Assembly: GCF_014211975.1 (NCBI RefSeq)
Contig: NZ_CP060084.1
Coordinates: 1,798,001 to 1,862,000 of the forward strand
Length of the DNA stretch: 64,000 nucleotides
Source of the DNA: Teredinibacter haidensis
GTDB lineage: Bacteria > Pseudomonadota > Gammaproteobacteria > Pseudomonadales > Cellvibrionaceae
Direction of reading: 5' to 3'
The notes under the pieces are model-generated. The model made no database searches and had not been told where the DNA came from. It worked only from the letters and a program-made list of their open reading frames with translations. Every line of letters begins with the position of its first letter. Positions within the stretch are counted from its first letter, which is position 1. The position numbers and the translations under genes are program-made. This document shows, one piece after another, positions 28,030-43,000 of the stretch.

Positions 28030-31000
28030 TTAATTTGATGCGGCCAGCTCTTCCAGCTCATCGTCGTAAAGCTGGTCATTCGGTAGGCGAATAGAAACAT
28101 CGTCAAAAAAGTAGTTAGTTACAGCGCTGAAAATAGCCGGATCGATTTCTTCAACCTCGTCAACTTCTACCAACTGCTGCCCGGCAAGAATGCTGGCATC
28201 GAATAAATCTGGCAGATTACCTTCTGGTAGGTACTGCCCACCGGGGCCTGCGGCACCAAAGGCCCAAGCCGGGTTGACGCCATTAAAGGTGAAGTAAGGC
28301 ACGTCGCCACTGGCGTGAATAACAAGAGCGCGCGCTTGCGATCCAATAGCCATTTCCTTGTTTTCGACGGTGAGATGGATGTTGTGGCCAACAAGGTCAG
28401 GCTGGTTATAGTTCATATCTCCGGTGGCCAAAATATTACCGTTGACAGCCACTACCTGAATATCGTGGGCGTTGTAACCCGCGCTGGTTAAACCGCCGGC
28501 CAATACGGCATCAGTTTCTGTACCATTAAAGGTATTATCTTCCGTATTATTAAACACAATATCACCGGCTTGGTTTTGTAGAGTAACGTCACCGTTACTG
28601 CGCAAGGCTTGTATTTCTACCGCGCCGGCATTATCGATAGCAACAGTATTGCTTTGGTTGGTAACAGATAGCTCCGCAACATCGGTTTCTAACATCCCAG
28701 TACCCGCTTGCCCGGTAACACCGTTACCGGCAGCCACTTCCAGGCGGTTTGCAATAAGCCCATAAGTACCTGAAGATACATCTTCAATACTCCCGCCAGC
28801 CACCAAGGTGAGCGTTGCTTCCCCCGCAGATACCTGAGCCAAGGCAATGCTGTTCTGCGCACTTAGTACAATATTGGCACCAGACGAATTCGTTCCCCCT
28901 GAATTCAACATGTTAATACTGCCATCGGCAGTCAACTGAATTTCACCTCCATTACTCACCAAGCTTCCCGCCTGGCTAATATCACTAGCAGAAACCAAGC
29001 TGATGGTTCCACCGTTGGTTTGTGCAGAACCCGAAACGCTAACACCGCCCGTTCCTGCGGCCATGCTAATTGCAGAGGCACTAAGTGAATCGTTTATAAC
29101 AATTGCGTTCCCGCTAAGGGTGGCTTCGTTAGTAACGGTAACGGTATTGTTAATGTCGGCTCTGCCAGTTCCGGCCTGAATATCCAATTGGTTGGTTTGT
29201 ACAGTCCCACTAACCAATAAACCGTTAGATTGGGTCGACAAGTTACCGTTCGCCTGGAATCCTCCCAGGGTAAAACTATTCTGGTCTACCAACACAACAT
29301 TTACGCCATTAGTAATCGTCACTGTGTCAAAATCATTCGTGGCGGTATCCAGTGTTATATCCCCACTTGATTGCAGTGTGCTTACGCCGGTTACCTGAAT
29401 AACATCACCGGCTGCACCTCTATCGCTAATAGCACCCACAGAGTTTACCTCAAGGGTTTGAGCTCGAACCTCGGCCAACTGTGTAGAACGGCTATTTTTC
29501 ACCGACACTTCCCGGCCCACCGCAACGAGGCTAAGCGCTCCATCTAACACATTGGAACTGCTACTTAACTGAATATCACCATTGTTGGCGATAATGTTCA
29601 CCGCTCCCTGTGAGTTCAGTGCGTTTGTCGCAACAACATTGCCCTGAGCCTCCAGAGTAAAATCATTCACCGTTGTCAGTTGTGTTAGTGTTAGACCGCG
29701 ACGATTACTAAGATACACGTCGCCTCCGGCCGCGCTAACCGACAAGTTAGCAACATCCAGCGCCACCGGCAGGGCTACACTTCCCACCGCGCGAGTTCCA
29801 TCCAGCACCACACTTTGAGCGAGCACGCGGGTATCGGTATTGGATACAGTAACAGTTGCATTAGTAAGTGTTAGCTGGCCAGGAACGTTAATAGCCCCAC
29901 TCATTAAGATAGTATCGTCGGATGCACCTGCAATAATCAGGTTGTCTTTATCCGTAAAAGCGACAGCCTTGTAGTCGCCCACCTGAACTTGTCCGGAGCT
30001 GAAGGCAATGGTTTCGGCGGCAGTGCTGCCGTTGAATGTCATGGTATTGGCCTGAACACGATCAGTAACTGTTTCTGTGGTTACAAAATCCACCACATAA
30101 CTGGTATTGACCCCATCGCTATACTCCAGGCGGCCCCCGCCGTCTACTGCCGGTGAATACGCCACGTTCATATTGGCAACATCACCGTCTAAAGAAAGAA
30201 TATCGTTCTCGCCTTCACCACCCACAACATTAATAGAACCGGTCAGACCGTTTGAAATACTGACGTTTACTATATCGTTATCTTCACCGCCATTGATGGA
30301 ACCAGTAACAGAGCCGCCGTTTACATTGAAAATATCGCGAGCATTACCGCCAATCAAATTATTAAAATCAGTAAAAGTAATCGCATCGTTAATAATTCCA
30401 CTATTTTCGCCCGAAGAAATATCCCAGCGGTTGGCCTGGTTAGCCGCAATAAGTGAAGCTTCGTTGTTGCCTGTCAGCACTTCAATATTGCGAACAGCGT
30501 TTTCACCTTCACCCAGGTTAACGGTAATAGAACCAATAACACGGCTCATATCCACGCTGTCGGCCGATGTGTGCGCGCCACCGTCAAGAGTGCCACTAAT
30601 ACTTCCGCCCTGCTCAAACACAAAGGAATCGTTTGCTGTGCCCCCCACTAAACTGGCGAAACCGGTAAAATCCATAGCCTCTATTTCACCGCTATTACTA
30701 CCCGAAATTATCCAGCTGTTATCGCTGTTACCGGCAGCCAGCTCGTTTTCAAACGCCGCATTAGCTTCAACAGATTCAAACCCAGTTGCGCGTACATCCG
30801 CCGCATCGCTTCCAGACAGGCTCAGATGAATTGCTCGGTCAATGCCAGTAAGTATTAAACTATCGGAATCGGAATTTGCATCGCTGGCATCGCCACCTCG
30901 AATTACACCGCTAATACTGCCAGTATTGGCCAGCTGAATATAATCGTCTGCTGCGCCACCGCTGATATTATCAACATGAATAAACTCCAGCGTTTGACCG

Positions 31001-34000
31001 CCAGAGCCCGAAGCGTAGCTTAGGCTACCACCATTGGTACGATCGACTCGCCAATCGTTCGCCACATCGTCGGCCAGTAGGGTTGTCTCGGCTGCCTCAC
31101 GAAATTCGAGCTGTTCGATATTATCGATATTTAAATTTGCTGTTACGTTCGAACCAACCTCCACAACCAGCTCACCGGAATTTATCATGTTCTGTAAATC
31201 AACACGATCCAGTGTTCCTGCGCCGCCGTTCATCACCCCTCGTACATCGCCTGCACCAGTCAGCACAAAAGTATCGTTCTTGTCGCCACCGATGAGGTTG
31301 GCAACATTAGCAAACATCAAATCACCATTTAAATTTCCCTGCCCCTCACCATTCAACGTAAAGGTATTGTCCTGTCCGGCGGATGCCACTAATGTGTGCA
31401 TCAAATCACTACTGCTGGTATCAACAATCTCGCTAATATTCGTAATGTTTGTATTCCCGTCTACATCACCACCGACTTGAATACGTTGGGCAACGGTGGT
31501 TCCTGTGGTACTGATAGTATTGGTACCTTCACCGCCTTCTATACCACCCGTTACAGTTGCGACACCTTCAAAGATAAAGTTATCGTTTTTATTGCCGCCC
31601 ACCAAGGTATCGAAATTATTAAAACCATAAGTTTCTTCGCCCTGAGTGTAAGCACCATCATTAACACCATCGGTACTGTCGCCGGTATCACGTAGCACCC
31701 AGGTACTGTTGGCATCCCTACCTATCAGCGTACGCTTGTAGGCTGAACCTACTGAGTCTTCGCGATAACCGGTAAAGCCTTCTACGCCGGTAATACCACT
31801 GGTAGAAGAGCCGATGGTAACGGTTAGATCCTGCTCATAGTTAGAGTAATCGATAGTGTCAAAACCACCTTCTGGCTGCCCGCCGCCATCAATACCACCA
31901 TCAATACCCACGTCATCAGAACCGCTCGCCAAAACCAGGAAGCCGTCTTCGCCATCACCACCCTGAATAATTTGAAAACCCGTAAAGCGCGTTGTCGCGC
32001 CCGATTCCGTGAGTTCACCAGTATTACGGCCGTCAATTGTCCAGTCGTTGCTACCATCCCCGCTCGAAATGGTATTGTAATTACCCGTATCGCCAACGTC
32101 CGCCTCGGTAACAGTGATGGCTTCGATACGATCGAAACTGATGCCCGCCGGAGCATCACTGCCCATCGTAAACACCAGTCCACCACCCAATGCCTTAGCG
32201 TTTAGCGTATCCTTACCACCATCGGGTTGAGAGGAACCGTCGATAAGACCGTCTACGCCACTACCCGCGCTGGCAAAACTAAAGGTATCTTCTCCCGTAC
32301 CTCCGGTAATATTTTCAATATTGCTAAAGCTTACAGCAGCGCTGTTGGTAACCGTACCGGCGTTAGTACCGTCAATAAGCCAGCTATTTTCCGCATTTGC
32401 GGCCACCAGAGTATCACCGGCTCCTTCTTCGCCATCAACAGCGGTTGTTAGCCCCGCAACGAAGAACGTAAATATATCGTTAGCGTCACCACCGTTAACA
32501 CCACCCGTAACGTTGGTGCTTAAATTAAAAGTATCTTCGCCTCCACGACCGTTTATAACACCGTTGTAATCCACGGTTGTAAGCGTGAAGGTATCGCCTC
32601 CCTGGCTACCATTCAGTACATCAAAGCTCTCAAAGCCTATTTCGCTATCCGTAGCGCTAATTAATTCCCGATCACCATCTAATTCCCAGCTGGACGCTGC
32701 TGTATAGTTCAGTGAAAGTGTATTGCTCCCATCACCGCCCTGTACTTCTAGATCCAGCCCGGCGGTATTCACATTAAATTCGTCGTTGCCATCACGCCCT
32801 AGAATGGCTCCCACCACACTGGCGGTAATGTTAAAACGATCAACTCCACTGCCACCCTTGAGGTTTTCTATAGTGGCATAGTCCAAACCATCGACACTGC
32901 CACCATCAACGGCGGTTACCTGCCAAATATTTTCAGCCCGATCATGCTCGATAGAAAGACTATCGTCTTCACCACCTTCACCAAAAATATCGGAAGTAAT
33001 ACCGGAAGCCGTCAACTTAAAGGTGTCGTTTCCGTCACCACCGTACACGCCACCGGAAACCTGATCACCTATATTGAAAATGTCGGCACTACCGCGACCA
33101 TTTAGACGGCCAGCGTAAACCGCCGAAACCGTAACCGTATCGATACCACTACTAGCATTGGCAATTTCAATTTCAGAAAACTCCACCGTACCGGAAGCAT
33201 CCGTGGCAACTTCAGAGCCATCTTCACCATCAATAGTCCAAGTCGTTGCCGCGGTGTGGTCGATATACAGCGTATCGGTAGCGGTATCATCACCACCCAC
33301 AACCACCAGCGTATTGCCGGTAGCGTCTATATAAAAGCTATCTGCACCGGATCCACCGCGAAGCTCACCAATAAATGCGGTATCAACGTTAAAGGTGTCT
33401 TCACCACTACCACCTTCCAGAATATCCATATTGCTGAATTCGATATTATCGGATACCCCGACATTACCTTCCGTTGCAGAGGCAATATCCCAGGTATTAT
33501 TGTCACTTACCTGCAGGAAAATATGGTCAGCATCCCCGCTTCCACCATCAATATCTAATACCAAGCTGCCGTTGGTGATAGTGAAGGTATCGTTATTCCC
33601 ACCACCGGAGACATTCGGCACGTTTACAGAAAGTGTAAATGTATCCTCGCCTCCTCCACCGGTAAGGGATTCCATACCAGAGAAAGTTACCGATCCCCCC
33701 GAACTATTTGTTACTGATTCCGAACCGCCGCCATTTACTGTCCATACCGAATCTATACTGTGTTGCAGCAGCAACTTGTCTTGCACATCATTACCACTTC
33801 CAATTAGCGTGGCATTAACCGTAGCGGCCAAAATGTTAAAAGTGTCATTACCCACTCCACCATTAACGGCTTGTGTAACAGACTGCTCAAGATTAAAGGT
33901 ATCGTTACCAGAACCGCCGCTTAAAGTACCGGCAAATGAACTAGAAAGTTCTTCCAATACATTAAACGTATCATCTCCGCCGTTAGCATTAAGGGTAGAG

Positions 34001-37000
34001 ATTTGCCCCTGAATATTAAAGGTATCTACTTTTTCGCCAGCATCTATTACTTCAATACCTTCAAATGTTGTTCGGTTTGTACCATAAGTCATCGCGCCGT
34101 AACCATCAGCGGGAGAATCAAAGAGAGATACACCACCAATATCCCAGGTCGTATCTATATCGGCGGCTACAATTTTATCCGTACCGGTACCAGAACCACT
34201 GCTGCTGCCATGAATTTCACCCGCGAGTGAGCCGTCGCCTACGAAAGCAAAGGTATCCGTCTCCGTTGTACCGTAAATAATGCCTACATCTGTGAAAACA
34301 CTTCCTCTCAGTTCAACAGTATTTACTCCTGTTATTCTCCACAGGGTTTCTTGATCCCCAGTGTAATAATTGTCGAGAGCAATCAACTCGTCGTAACCGT
34401 CGACATCTCTTAGCTCAAATTCCTCATCAATTACAACAATGGTTTCGCCAGAGCCGCTTCCCGTGACAGCGGATTTATTCCCATAAATATCAACTTGATA
34501 TCGAGTACCACCTTCAATCGCACTTAAATCGATTGAATCCAAAACCTCATCGCCATCTGCATTGGTGCTTTCGCCGCCCCATATACCGCCTCGTAAATGA
34601 ACACCTGCTACTACCGCGGTATCTACTCCATCACCACCATAAAATGTATCGATATTATCGAATGATAAAGAAACATCTGTTGCATCGCTGGTAGTCCAAC
34701 TAACGATGCCGCCATTATTCGAACCAGCCTCCTCTGCTGCGGGAACATCTCCAGTTAAAATATTCCAATGAGTATCCTGTGTGGTATCCGTTACTCGAAC
34801 AATATCGGTATAGCTTTCGCTTCCGGTTATAGAGCTTACCCAGCCGCCATTTAACTCATAAGTTTGCGATCCACCTGTAGTAGATAGGCGTTCTATTCCC
34901 GAAAATCCATTTGCATTACCTTCATAAATAAAACCGACACTACCGCCACCCTCTTGCGTTAAATCCCAAGTATAAGCTGTTGTGTGCTCGGTGGTTATAG
35001 AATCTGTACCCAACCCTCCGACAATAATTCCTGCAACAGAAGCAGCGTCATTGAATACGAAGGAATCACTACCATTATTACCCGTAAGATTTTCAATACG
35101 CTGAAAATTCGCAATTCGTGGACTATCTGTAATGCCGGAAGTTACCGTACCAGCACCTGCCGAGGTAACGCTCCACTCCGTTACTGTTTCTTCCAGCGTA
35201 CCAATTGCCAGCGTTGTTCTCGAAATAGTGTCATTATCGGAAGTATCCTCAGCAGCACCTCCACTAACCATGCCGGTAATATAACCACCATCAAATAAGA
35301 AATGATCATTACCGCTTCCGCCCTGTAGATTTCCGAAGTTCGCAAAGTACAACGATCCGATTTCACCATCGTTTTTACCATCGGCAAGAGAGCCTGTGCC
35401 ATCGAAATCGTAAACTTTCCACTCAACATCGTCACCAGCTGTAGAACCGGAAACAAGCGTAAGTGAGCTGCTACCTACGATAATTTCAGCGCCGCTAACA
35501 CCGCTATAATCTGAGTTCCCAGCAGTCACATTACCAGTGGCCGCTACGGAAGAATAATCCACCACATCGCCATCACCGGTTCCCGCGGTAACAGAAGAAA
35601 TTCCCAAGGCTGAAGACAAGCTGGCAAACGTAAAAGTATCGGCAGCGCTATCGCTGCCCACTAATTTTTCTATCTCAGAGAAGTTGGTAGTTGCCGTAGC
35701 GGTAATACTATACGGCGTACCGGTAAGATCCCAATTCGATACCGCATCGTAGCCGTTGAGTATATCTTCCATACCGCCACCCAAAATGGTGTACCCAATA
35801 GCAGCATTTCTTAACGTAAAGGTATCGTTACCACCACTACCCGAAACATTTCCGGCAACACTACCCGTCAGCGAGAAAGTATCGTTGTTATCACCACCAT
35901 CGATAGCCCCAGTTGCGGAACCTCCGGCTGCCACATTTCCAGAAATAGTAAAACTATCATTACCCGCACCACCGGAGATATCACCGATTAACGTAACGCC
36001 GGTACTAATATCAAAAATATCAGCACCTCCACGGCCATTTAACGTACCGGTAAAATTTGTGCTCACGGTAAAATCATCAATCGCGCTGCTGCCGTTAAGC
36101 GTTTCAATACCCGAAAAATTAACCGACGCACTGCCGTTGGTAACAGTATTTGTTCCATCGATCAACCAGGTTGCGGCTTCTCCTTGGTTTAAGCTTAAGG
36201 TATCGGTATTGTCACCACCGTCCAGGAGCAAACCAAACCCGGCAATTTCCGCAATAAACGTATCATTTCCAGCTCCACCGTCTATACCGATTGTGCTGCC
36301 ATCCCCGACTTGAGCACCAATATTAAAAGTGTCGTCATTTCCATTGCCGTTAATAGCGCCCGCAAACGCAACATTTATATCGAAGCTATCAATACCGCTA
36401 CTGCCCTCTAATGTATCCATACCAGAGAAAGTAAGCGTACCGCTTGAGGCAACAGAAGAAGTGGTACCGATAATCCAATTGCTCGTTGCACCGTGAGAAA
36501 CCCGTAGTAGGTCGTTGTCTGAATCCGTACCACCAGAAAGGGTAAAGCCCGCAAGGTTTTGATTGTTTAAATTAAATGTATCTGCGCCCGCGCTACCCGA
36601 AACGCCGCCGCTTACATTTGCACCAAGGTTAAAGGTATCGGCACCAGCACTCCCCTCTATGGAACCAGTAAACGCAGTAGTGACATTAAAAACGTCGCTA
36701 CCCCCATCGCTAACCAGCGTTTCTATAGAACTAAAACTATTCGCACCTGAACTGGCACCATAGTCAAAAGAATGCCCACCAGTGCCAATCACCCAGGTAA
36801 TAGCCGCATCTGCGCTGGTATCAATAGTCAGAGAATCCGTATTACCGCCACCGCTTAACGTCCCAAAACTACGCGAAGCGCCATCAACGATAAATTCATC
36901 ATTGCCAGCTTCGCCCAACACACTGCCCGAAACATTCGAGGACAGTCGGAAAGTATCAACCCCCGAGCCGCCGCTAATATTACCCGTTAGAGTTGCGTCT

Positions 37001-40000
37001 ATATCGAATTCATCATTGCCTGCGCCAGCATTTAGGTTGCCAGTATAAGCTGTGCTTACTATGAAATCGTCGTTACCCGCACCGCTGTTTACGGTGTCCA
37101 TACTGCTGAAGGTTACAGAGCCCGTACCGTTGGTAACACGATTACTTATCGCATCCATTTCCCAGACCGCGTCAACACCACTTACGGAGTAATTAAACGT
37201 ATCGGAATTATCACCGCCAGCCAAACCAACGGATAGATTTGTAGTGGTAAGGTTAAAAATATCCGTTCCAGTCCCCCCAGAAATACCGTCACGAACAGTA
37301 GCCCCAATATTAAAAACATCGGCGCCACTATTCCCTTGCACGCTCCCTGTTACGGCATGAGAAAGGATAAATGAATCATCTTCATTACCTCCTAGCAAAT
37401 TACCTGTTACCGTCGCATTCAAATTAAAAGTATCGTTACCGCCGCGACCTTCAATAGAACCTACGTAACTGGCATTAACATTAAACGTATCTTCTGCTGT
37501 TGCAGTGTTGCCACCGAGAATAGTTTCGATAGAGGTAAACTCAATTTCGCCACCCGAAACCGTGGCCACCAAACCATTTTGACCTGCGTTAATCGTCCAA
37601 GTGTTTTCGGCAGAGGTATGAGCAAGTTGCAATATATCGGTATCATCATCACCCGCCGCAATCGTTGCGTCGGCACTGGCACTAGATATTGTAAAAGTAT
37701 CGCTACCGGTACCACCATTTACGGCACCGGCAATAGTAGCTCCAATATCAAAAATGTCTGTACCCGCATCACCGTATACACCATCGATAACGTCTGCATC
37801 CAAATCAAAACTATCGTCACCTGCCCCTGCATTAATTCGACCACCAAACACTGCTGTGACGTTAAATATATCTCGGCCACTGCCAGCATTTATTGTCTCA
37901 ATATCAGAAAATTGAATATTCGTGGTACCGGTATCTACAACCTCCTCTGTACCTCCGTTAATAGTCCAAGTATTGGTGGCACTGTAGTCAAGCTTAAGAG
38001 TATCGCTATCGGCTGCAATAGCATTAACAATATTAAAAGCCAAACCAGCCACACCAATATCAAAAACATCGTTACCACTACCGCCCGTTATGGTATTGAT
38101 CGATGCATCGATATTAAAGGTATCGCCTGAGTTACCCGCCGTTAATTTTTGAAACCCAGAGAAAGTAATTTCGTCTGTATTTATGGTGCCTGAAAGAGCA
38201 GTAGTAATATCCCAAACGTTGCCACCGCTTCGATCATCTGCGAGCAGAGTGTTCGCGCGGCCGTCACTGCCATTAGCATTAATAACTTCAATAGAGGATA
38301 GTTGATGGGTGCCCGAAGTACTTGTAGAGTCCAAATCAACTGTAATATCAGCATTTAGAGAAGACGCATTTAAAACATCATTACCGGCCCCACCGGTAAA
38401 GGCTTGAATACCGTCAAAACTGGAAACATAAGTGGTGCCACTCACAAGGCTTACGGAACCCGAGTTAACACCGGAGGGTCCTAGATCAAACTTCGAAGCA
38501 GCGGTATAGCCAACAATTTTATTGGTACCACCATTGCCAATAACCTGGCCGGTAATTGAACCCGTACCATCCGAAAAATCGAAGCTATCATTTCCAGAAC
38601 CACCTTCAAGAACATTAAAATTTACAAATTGAATGCCGCCAACAGTACCGTCATTAACACCATCCGCAGTTGTAGCGCTATCGTCAAAATCCGTCACTTC
38701 CCAATTATTGACACCAGAGGTAACGGCCAAGCTGCTTTCATAAGTGGTAGAGAGCACACCATCATTATTACCAATAAACCGAGTAAACCCGCTAAAACCA
38801 GACACACTAGAGCCGCTTATTTCGACGAGCACTGATTCCGTCTTACCACTAAAATCTGCTGTATCGATACCCATCGAACCTGCATTAACCGAATCCATTT
38901 CACTGCCGGTAGAAAACTTAAACGTGTCATCCCCCGTACTACCTGCCAGTTCCTGAATATCGGTAAACGACGCAATATAAACCTCGTCGGTAGTTCGGTC
39001 TTCAGTTACCGACCCAGCGTAAGCCCCTGTAATGCCCCAAAGATTATCCACACCAACACGACCGATAATTTTGTCGCTGGTTGCTGCATTGTCACCACCA
39101 CTTACAACACCAGTGATAATACCGCTTTCACCTACGGTAAAGACATCCACGCCGGTTCCACCGGTGATACTTTGCATACCACCAAAGGTAACTTCATCGG
39201 CATTACTACCTTGCAGTGACACCGTACCACTATTCAGCCCTGTCACCTGCCAATCATTGGTTTGATTTTCGCCGGTTAACGTGTGGTTTAAGGAACCCAT
39301 CCCGGTAAGCTTCGTAATGTTTACAAAATCTAAAACGCTTTCGGTAGTGGAACCTGTTGTGAAATTTACCGAGCCATCCCTATCGCCCGTAAGCCGCCAC
39401 GCAACACTATCTGATGTGGTTGTAGTGGAGTTGTTGGTCACAACCAACTCATCTAAACCACCACCACCGGTAATCGTCCCAGTAATAGCGCTGCCGGTTT
39501 CTACGGTAAATTTGTCTGCTGAACTGCTACCTCTGAGATTGGCGAAATCCAGAAATATTATTTTATTTAAATTCTGGTCTATTGCGTAGCCATCATTGGA
39601 ACCGTCGTCGCCTGTTAAACCGGAAATTTCGCCGATGGTCCAATCCACTTGCGTAGCGGTAGACGCTGCGCGATTGACCGTTAAGGTACCGCTATTGTTT
39701 CCACGAATAATTTCTGCGTTAGTAACACCATTTACAGCAGAGCCGATAGTGATCGTCGCATTACCCGAAGTTGTATCACTGATATCGACGATATCATCTC
39801 CACCACGCGCATCTACAGTACCGCTAAAAGTACCGTCAAATCGAAACGTAAAAGTATCCACCTCCGTGGCAGCACCGGTAAGGTTTTCGATACCCAGAAA
39901 ATCTGTTGAATTTAAGCTACCTGCAGAGTTTGAAGTTAAATTCCAAGCATTGGCAACATCGGCCGCAACAACGGTATTAGTACCGCCTTCACCATCTATA

Positions 40001-43000
40001 CTTCCCGCAACGCTGGCGCCAGCAGAAAAATTAAAGGTATCGCTTTCTGAGCTGCCGGTAAGATTATAAAAATCGATAAACGTGAGAGTTTCATCGTCAA
40101 TATCTGTAACGGTACCGTCACCAGTACCATCTTGGGCACCGGATAAATTCGATAAGCTCCAGCTAACTAGACCCGCTGTAGAGGCAGCAACCGTAAGCTC
40201 CATGGAAGAGGCATTACCGATAACAACTTGCGTATCCGAAACACCGTGAACCGTAGAGCCCAGCGTGACGTTTAAAGAGGACATACCACTATTAACAAGA
40301 TCAACAATATCATTGCCATCACCGGCATCTACCGAATTACCAAATGTGGACGCCGTATAAAACCTGAACGTATCAACTTCTGTATTACCCGTTAGATTTT
40401 CAAAATTACCAAATTTAGTGCCATTGTCGGCCGTTCGAGTAGTTGCGTTTAAATTCCCGCCCGAACTGCTTTCAATATACCAAGTGTTTTCCTGCGCAAA
40501 CGCCACGAGCGTATCGCTTCCACCTTGGCCGTCTACCAAGCCCGTAACACAGCCAGCTGCGGTAGTTACCGTAAAGGTATCATCAGCATTTTCACCGCCG
40601 GAGAGATTGTTAAAATTAGTGAAGGTAATGGAAGGCGTAACCGTCCCGCCATCGTCGTAAGAATAAGAAACAGATCCATCATTTACGGCAGAAATTTCCC
40701 AACTAGCCGACCCCGAGATTCCGGTATCTATTTGAATGGTGCTGGTTAAAACACCTGTATCACTACCATCATGCTTGCCGGTATAAGATTCAATACTGTT
40801 AAAAGCGCTATTTTGGTTGCCAAGCGTAACAACAATTGGGCCTGTTCCAGTGAAACCAGAATAATCTAAGGCATCGGTACCACCACCACCCACGGCACCC
40901 GCTAACAACGTGGTGCCGGTAACGGTAAAAGTATCGTCTCCGCTGCCACCTATTAAACTTTGTATACCGGTGAAGGCTTTAACATATTCGGCTGCGGTAT
41001 CTGTGTCGTAAATTGACTGTGGCGTTGCAGCATCTATAGCTGCACCATTAATCACCCAGGTTGAGTTGACATTCGGCCCGGTTAGGCTATTTATTCCATC
41101 CCCACCGTCTATAGAACCGGTAACTCTACCGTCAGAGCCTATGGTAAAGCTGTCGTTACCGCTCCCACCAATTAAGTTAGCAAAATTTATAAACTCAATG
41201 GTGCCGTTGATAAAACCGTCATCAACACCATCTACTGTTACACCAGTATCAGATACAACCCAACTATCACCAGCATTAGTACCTGAAAGCGAGCTTCCAC
41301 TACGGCCATTACCAACAACTTTTTCAAACCCACTTACATCGGTAAGTGAAATTGCAATATCGGTTCCAGTAATACCCGAAAAATTCGCCTCGTCTCCAAC
41401 CCCTTCTCCAGCCGTGACCGCAATACCAGTTGTACTTAAGCTGTATTTAAAAACATCCACCAGGGTTTCGGAGCCATTAGCAATTTCAATTTCACTAAAA
41501 GAAATACCACTCTCGCTAACATCTAATACGTCATCTTCACTTAAAACCAGCTTTCCTGATTCGAAGTCCTCTATTGACCAAAAATTGGTGCTAGTACTTT
41601 CAGCATTTGTTGGCGCGGCTATCAGTGTATCGTCGGCATCTCCACCATCCACAGTCGTTACAATGCCAACTTTGGTAGCCTTGAAGCTATCTGCACCACC
41701 TTCGCCGAAAAGCTTACCTGTAAAACTCGCATTTATATTAAATATATCGGTTAGGTTGCCACCGTAAATATTGGTAAAACCGTTAAAGACTACACTACCG
41801 TCAGTTTTGCCCGTTTCAATGACGGTCGAATCGACACTGTTAATCTGCCAGGTATTCACCAGATTTCTAGCCACCAACTCCTGGGTACCGGTGCCGCTGG
41901 CAGTTAGAGATTGAATAGCCGTAAAGGTTAAATCGGCTCCGCTGTCTTTTTCGTAATCCAAAGTTCCGTCATAGGCCGATACTGTAGAGGTGTTCTCTGT
42001 CAGCGCCCACACATACGTATCTGTACCGCTGTTATTGGCCACAGATAAGGAGTTCGGTGCTGTTCCACCACCATCAATAGAACCTGTTAGCGTTGCGCCA
42101 CCGGCGATAGTGAAATCATCCGTCCCTTCACCACCGGCAAGGTTTCTTATATCAATAAAATTAATGTCTACACCGGTAACGGAACTCGTCGCAAGCAACA
42201 CTCCATCGTTTTCACCCGTAATTCTCCAGTTCACAATGTCAGCTGCTGCCGCTTCGTCAACATCTATCGTACTGGGATCATCAACAACAGCCGCATTGGA
42301 AACCACATATAAAGTCGCATTACCACTACCATTCCCTTGGATAGCTTCCAGGTTGGAAATATTTACATTACTACTATCAACCTCTCCACCCAACTGAATT
42401 GTAACAGCGTTTGTATAAGACGAATCGAGAACAATTTTGTCAGCCCCCGTTTGAGGTCCCTCTGAGGAATCGCCATCAATAAGGCCGTCGACTTTTACGT
42501 TATTGTTAAAGGTAAAGGTATCATCGGCAGAGCCACCCGTTAGATTTTCAATAGCCTTGAAGGAAAAACCAGAGTTCAGCGTACTACTAAGGGTATCAAT
42601 AGACCAAGCATTGTCTACATTGGGAGCAGCTATAGTATCAACGTCGTCACCGCCGTCGATTGTTGCTGTCACACCAGAAGCGACAAAAAAATTATCATTA
42701 CCACTCCCACCCTCAATTACCCCATCAATACCTGTAACCGAAAAATTTCCTGAAAAATTAAAAGAGTCTTCGCCATCACCACCGGTTAAACTCTTCGCTG
42801 AATACCCGCCACCAAGATTAAAAGTATCATTACCCGAACCGCCACTAATATCGCCAGAGAAACTGCTGGAGAAATTAAAAGTATCTTCGGCGTGATCTCC
42901 TCCAAATAAGCTGTCAATACCAGAAAAACTAACAGACCCTGTCCCATTCTCAAGCGTGTGTCCATTAGTAGAGTCGATATCCCAAATGTTGTCTGGGGTA